DNA of 32,971 nt, taken from IMG/VR virus record IMGVR_UViG_3300020421_000083, positions 1-32,971 of that record; one strand, written 5' to 3'. This DNA is from a virus. Of this stretch, positions 29,954 through 32,971 are shown in pieces. Position numbers and translations under genes: made by a program. Below the pieces are notes generated by a model. The model saw only the letters and a list, made by a program, of their open reading frames with translations, made no database searches and was not told the origin of the DNA. Position 1 is the first letter of the stretch, and every line of letters begins with the position of its first letter.

Positions 29954-30907
29954 ATGTTTTTAACATTATTAACTTTTTTATCAGCTATTGCTATTTCTTT
30001 GATAGCTGCTGGTTATTCTATACTAGGACTGGCAACATTGTTTGCTGGGGCTGCAGTACCTATTATTGCTATGGGTTCTGCACTAGAAGTAGGTAAGTTA
30101 GTGGCGGCATCTTGGTTATATCATAACTGGCGCTCAGATATACCTAGAGCATTAAAAGCATATCTATTTTCAGCAATCATAATATTAATATTCATAACAT
30201 CAATAGGTATTTTTGGTTTCTTATCAAAGGCACACCTAGATCAAGTGAAACCTACAGCAGGTAATACAGAACAAATAGCATTAATAGATAAGAAGATTAA
30301 ACAAGAAGAAGCTATTATTGAAAGAGCAGAAAGAACTCTTAATCAATTAGATAAAGCACTTGACGTTTATATTGACAAGGAATATGTTAGTAGGGGATTA
30401 AAAGAGCGTAAGAAACAAAAAGAAGAACGAGAGCTGTTGAATAAATCAATAGACGAAGCAATGGCCAAAATAGCAGATTTGAACAATTCCAAATCGTCAA
30501 TAACCATAGAACAATTAAAATTAGAAGCGGATGTGGGTCCATTGAAATATGTTGCTGAGTTGATTTATGGTGACAATGCACAAGATCATTTTGATTCTGC
30601 TGTTCGTATTATTATATTAATACTTATATTTGTATTTGACCCATTGGCTGTACTTCTATTGATTGCTGCCAATATATCATTAAGACAATGGCGTATGGGT
30701 AGAGAAGAAGTAAAATCAAAGAAAAAAGATAACTTGAATACAAGAATAAAAAACTTGGTAAAAAAGAATGATAAGTATAAAAAGAAACAAGCTGTGATAT
30801 TAAAAGCATTATTTGGTAGTAATGCATCACCAAAAGATTTAGAAAAAATGAACCCTGACGAGATAAAAATTAAAATGAATCAAATAATGGATATGAATAA
30901 GGATTGA
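29954..30907 (+). CDS. Multi-pass membrane protein with periplasmic coiled coil
   Basis: This 317-aa protein has N-terminal hydrophobic segments (LLTFLSAIAISLIAAGYSIL, LFAGAAVPIIAMGSALEVG) and YLFSAIIILIFITSIGIFGFL, a coiled coil about 110-185 (EEAIIERAERTLNQLDKAL), another membrane helix (IIILILIFVFDPLAVLLLIA) and a charged tail. It resembles, from memory, an uncharacterised membrane protein widespread in marine T4-like phages. It follows the glucosaminidase directly, so a lysis or envelope role is plausible. Confidence 0.78.
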   Translation: MFLTLLTFLSAIAISLIAAGYSILGLATLFAGAAVPIIAMGSALEVGKLVAASWLYHNWRSDIPRALKAYLFSAIIILIFITSIGIFGFLSKAHLDQVKPTAGNTEQIALIDKKIKQEEAIIERAERTLNQLDKALDVYIDKEYVSRGLKERKKQKEERELLNKSIDEAMAKIADLNNSKSSITIEQLKLEADVGPLKYVAELIYGDNAQDHFDSAVRIIILILIFVFDPLAVLLLIAANISLRQWRMGREEVKSKKKDNLNTRIKNLVKKNDKYKKKQAVILKALFGSNASPKDLEKMNPDEIKIKMNQIMDMNKD

Positions 30908-30931
30908 CAAATTGATTAGATTTGTTATAAT
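30904..30931 (+). promoter_or_regulatory. Sigma70-type promoter abutting the halogenase ATG
   Basis: TTGACA (30904-30909), 16 bp, TATAAT (30926-30931), five bases, then ATG at 30937. The -35 overlaps the previous stop codon. The predicted mRNA is leaderless, and no ribosome site is visible between the -10 and the ATG. It also has the TTGACAAATT 10-mer. Confidence 0.8.
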
Positions 30932-30936
30932 ATAGT

Positions 30937-32484
30937 ATGAAAAGTATAAAATCATTTTTAGTTGTTGGTGGTGGTAGTGCTGGATGGATGACAGCTGCCA
31001 CACTTAAACACGAATTTCCCGACAAAGAAGTAACACTTATAGAATCACCTAATATAGCCACAGTAGGTGTGGGTGAAAGTACAGTTGGTGGTATTAAAGC
31101 TTGGACACATTATCTAGGAATAGATGATAAAGACTTTATGAAACATACCAATGGTAGTTACAAGTTAAGTATAAAATTTACAGATTTTTATAGAAAAGGT
31201 GATGGTGGTTTTCATTATCCATTTGGTCAACCATTTGTAGCAGAAAACAAAGCGTTATTGAATGATTGGTATTATAAAAAATATTTTTATCCTGATACAC
31301 CTAGATCAGATTATGCAGATAGTCACTATCCACAAATGGCTATGGTCAATTCAGGTAAACTATATTATCCAGACAATGAATTTGATAAATTTCCTTTTGA
31401 TTTTGATAAACACACTGCATATCATTTTGATGCTACAATGTTTGCCATTTGGTTAAGAGATAACTATTGTATTCCTAGAGGTGTAAAACATATCAAAGAA
31501 GATGTAAAATCCATTGAACAAGATGAAAACGGAATAGTATCGTTAAACAATACACACAAAGCAGATATGTACATTGATTGTACAGGTTTTAAATCGTTAT
31601 TATTGAGTCAAACATTAGGAACAGAGTTTGAATCATATGCTGATATGTTACCAAACAACTCTGCTTGGGCAACAAGAAAACCATATATTGATAAAGAAAA
31701 AGAATTTGTACCATACACAAATTGTACAGCCATAGAGAACGGCTGGGTATGGAACATACCACAATGGGAAAGAATAGGAACAGGTTATGTGTATTCAGAT
31801 AAGTTTGTTGATGACGATACTGCATTAAAACAATTACAAAATCATTTAGGTACAGATGAATTAGAATTTAAAAATATAAAGATGAGAGTTGGTATACACA
31901 AAAGATTATGGGTTAAGAATGTTGCAGCTATTGGATTGGCTGCTGGATTTATTGAACCATTAGAGAGTAATGGATTATATTCTGTACACGAATTTTTGTT
32001 TAGATTATTAAGAAATTTAAAAAGAGATATAGTTACACAGTGGGATAGAGATAACTATACTTTCCAATGTAAAAGATTGTTTAGAAACTTTGCTGAATTT
32101 GTGGCCATGCACTATGCATTATCTAATAGAGATGATACAGAATATTGGAGAGCAAATAGAGATAAAGAATGGGAACCTAATATGATAGATTTAAAAGCAA
32201 TGTTCCACGTAGGTTTCTTTACATATGCTTGTCAAAGAGATTATGATTACCATTATGAAACAGCTGGTGGTCTACAAGCAATTGCTGCTGGTATGAATTG
32301 GGGTCCAGGTGATTTCACTTCAGCAAAGTGGTTAGATTTTTACAATAATAAAAATATTGAAAACTATAAAAAAGAGTGGGACCCTTTCATCAAAGCATTA
32401 GACCAAAGAAAACAAAAATGGCTAGATTACTTAAAAGATAAGGATAGTTATATTGATTTTCATAGAAAATACATACATAATTAA
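30937..32484 (+). CDS. Tryptophan-halogenase-like flavoprotein
   Basis: This 515-aa protein is a flavin-dependent halogenase: FAD-binding GGGSAGW (11-17), GVGEST (44-49), the catalytic lysine K80 in KLSIKF, the halogenase signature GWVWNIP (269-275), and IEPLESNGLYS with E340 matching the catalytic glutamate. It would chlorinate or brominate an indole or other electron-rich substrate with FADH2 and halide. Length is normal. The flavin reductase partner is not in the window. Halogenase genes of this kind are known in marine phages, but their substrate is unknown. Confidence 0.9.
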   Translation: MKSIKSFLVVGGGSAGWMTAATLKHEFPDKEVTLIESPNIATVGVGESTVGGIKAWTHYLGIDDKDFMKHTNGSYKLSIKFTDFYRKGDGGFHYPFGQPFVAENKALLNDWYYKKYFYPDTPRSDYADSHYPQMAMVNSGKLYYPDNEFDKFPFDFDKHTAYHFDATMFAIWLRDNYCIPRGVKHIKEDVKSIEQDENGIVSLNNTHKADMYIDCTGFKSLLLSQTLGTEFESYADMLPNNSAWATRKPYIDKEKEFVPYTNCTAIENGWVWNIPQWERIGTGYVYSDKFVDDDTALKQLQNHLGTDELEFKNIKMRVGIHKRLWVKNVAAIGLAAGFIEPLESNGLYSVHEFLFRLLRNLKRDIVTQWDRDNYTFQCKRLFRNFAEFVAMHYALSNRDDTEYWRANRDKEWEPNMIDLKAMFHVGFFTYACQRDYDYHYETAGGLQAIAAGMNWGPGDFTSAKWLDFYNNKNIENYKKEWDPFIKALDQRKQKWLDYLKDKDSYIDFHRKYIHN

Positions 32485-32486
32485 CC

Positions 32487-32515
32487 TTGACAAAGGCCTC
32501 AAAAAGTGATATATT
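32487..32515 (+). promoter_or_regulatory. Sigma70-type promoter abutting the last gene
   Basis: TTGACA (32487-32492), 17 bp, TATATT (32510-32515), six bases, then ATG at 32522. Again the predicted transcript starts at or beside the ATG and has no room for a ribosome site. Confidence 0.75.
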
Positions 32516-32521
32516 AAACAT

Positions 32522-32971
32522 ATGAATTTAGAATATTGGTTTCCAACTATCATTTCCTATTCAGATTGGCATGGCAAATGTCAACCACTTATTGACCATT
32601 GTTACGATTTACAAAAAACAATTGAACGTGGTGGCGATAATTGGATAAGTACAGTTTACAATACACATAGCACACACAATATTATAGATGATGAAAAATT
32701 TAAAGAGATAAACGATTGGGCATTGGAACAAGCAAATTTATATTCCGAAAAGATAGGTTCTAAAGATAAACTAAAATATCAAAATGGTTGGTTTAACATT
32801 TACAAAAAGAAAGATTTCCAAGAGTATCATACTCATCCAGGTTCAACACTATCAGGTATTCTAGTGTTGAAAGCAAATCCTAAAACAGATGCTAGAACTA
32901 TATTTGAAAGTGATGGCTTGGAAAATGTTGATGATTTAAGATCAGAAGTTACACACAAGCTTGTACACTAT
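32522..32971 (+). CDS. 2OG-Fe(II) oxygenase, 3' end outside the window
   Basis: The first 150 residues are visible. The block NGWFNIYKKKDFQEYHTHPGSTLSGILVLKANP matches the core of the putative 2OG-Fe(II) oxygenase family PF13759, with the HTHPGS metal-binding region; the distal histidine and arginine lie beyond the end. This family is frequent in marine phages. It follows the halogenase with its own near-leaderless promoter, hinting at independent regulation. Confidence 0.8.
   Translation, partial: MNLEYWFPTIISYSDWHGKCQPLIDHCYDLQKTIERGGDNWISTVYNTHSTHNIIDDEKFKEINDWALEQANLYSEKIGSKDKLKYQNGWFNIYKKKDFQEYHTHPGSTLSGILVLKANPKTDARTIFESDGLENVDDLRSEVTHKLVHY

Noticed and set aside
1-32971. tRNA genes, CRISPR arrays, transposons, attachment sites
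   Set aside because: I found no cloverleaf with a recognisable T-loop, no regularly spaced repeats, no transposase or integrase, and no long terminal repeats.

Overview
This AT-rich window is densely packed, with every supported gene on the plus strand. Genes are joined by ATGA/TAATG stop-start overlaps or short gaps, and I see no tRNA, rRNA, transposon or CRISPR array. It reads as part of the genome of a marine T4-superfamily myovirus. The markers are a T4 gp61-type primase, class Ia ribonucleotide reductase NrdA+NrdB, a RuvC-like resolvase, a T4 RNase H-type 5' nuclease, glutaredoxin, a DUF6433-like protein, a flavin halogenase and 2OG-Fe(II) oxygenases. Base composition and gene set suggest a pelagiphage- or cyanophage-like relative. 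The host is inferred: two intergenic sites match the GTTC-N7-GTTC LexA box of Alphaproteobacteria, which would fit a SAR11-like host, but this is not proven.

Layout. (1) 1-4028: two tandem related cysteine-containing proteins, then a cassette behind a T4-late-type TATAAATA element. The cassette encodes a secreted Ser/Thr-rich coiled-coil protein, a 579-aa secreted protein with a very acidic middle, and two membrane coiled-coil proteins. (2) 4032-9190: a consensus sigma70-type promoter followed by primase, nrdA, nrdB, a zinc ribbon and a RuvC-like nuclease, covering replication, dNTP supply and junction processing. (3) 9159-17801: two ParB-fold-like paralogues flanking a small lipoprotein, then a 7.6-kb glycan/nucleotide island. 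It holds about seven glycosyltransferase-like proteins (including a tandem duplicated pair), a sugar nucleotidyltransferase, a HAD phosphatase and a DeoD-type purine nucleoside phosphorylase. (4) 17806-20534: two operons of small unknown proteins, separated by a structured GC-rich element and a promoter that abuts its start codon. (5) 20541-23829: a second LexA-like box, an operon of exported proteins and lipoproteins, glutaredoxin and a probable DNA-binding protein. (6) 23841-27083: PP-loop ATPase, several very small proteins, RNase H and the DUF6433-like protein, ending in an overlapping set of hairpins. (7) 27169-32971: secreted protein, SprT-like metalloprotease, 2OG oxygenase, membrane-anchored glucosaminidase (endolysin-like), a membrane coiled-coil protein, a tryptophan-halogenase-like enzyme and a second 2OG oxygenase cut by the window end.

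The most notable unexplained signals are these: a set of near-consensus TTGACA-N16/17-TATAAT promoters, three of which end 5-6 nt before the ATG and so predict leaderless mRNAs; the paired GTTC-N7-GTTC boxes; the unusual number (about ten) of exported or lipid-anchored small proteins for a phage; mutually exclusive hairpins at 27085-27153; and a 17-nt block encoding both a WKELY C-terminus and the next gene's ribosome binding site, used twice.
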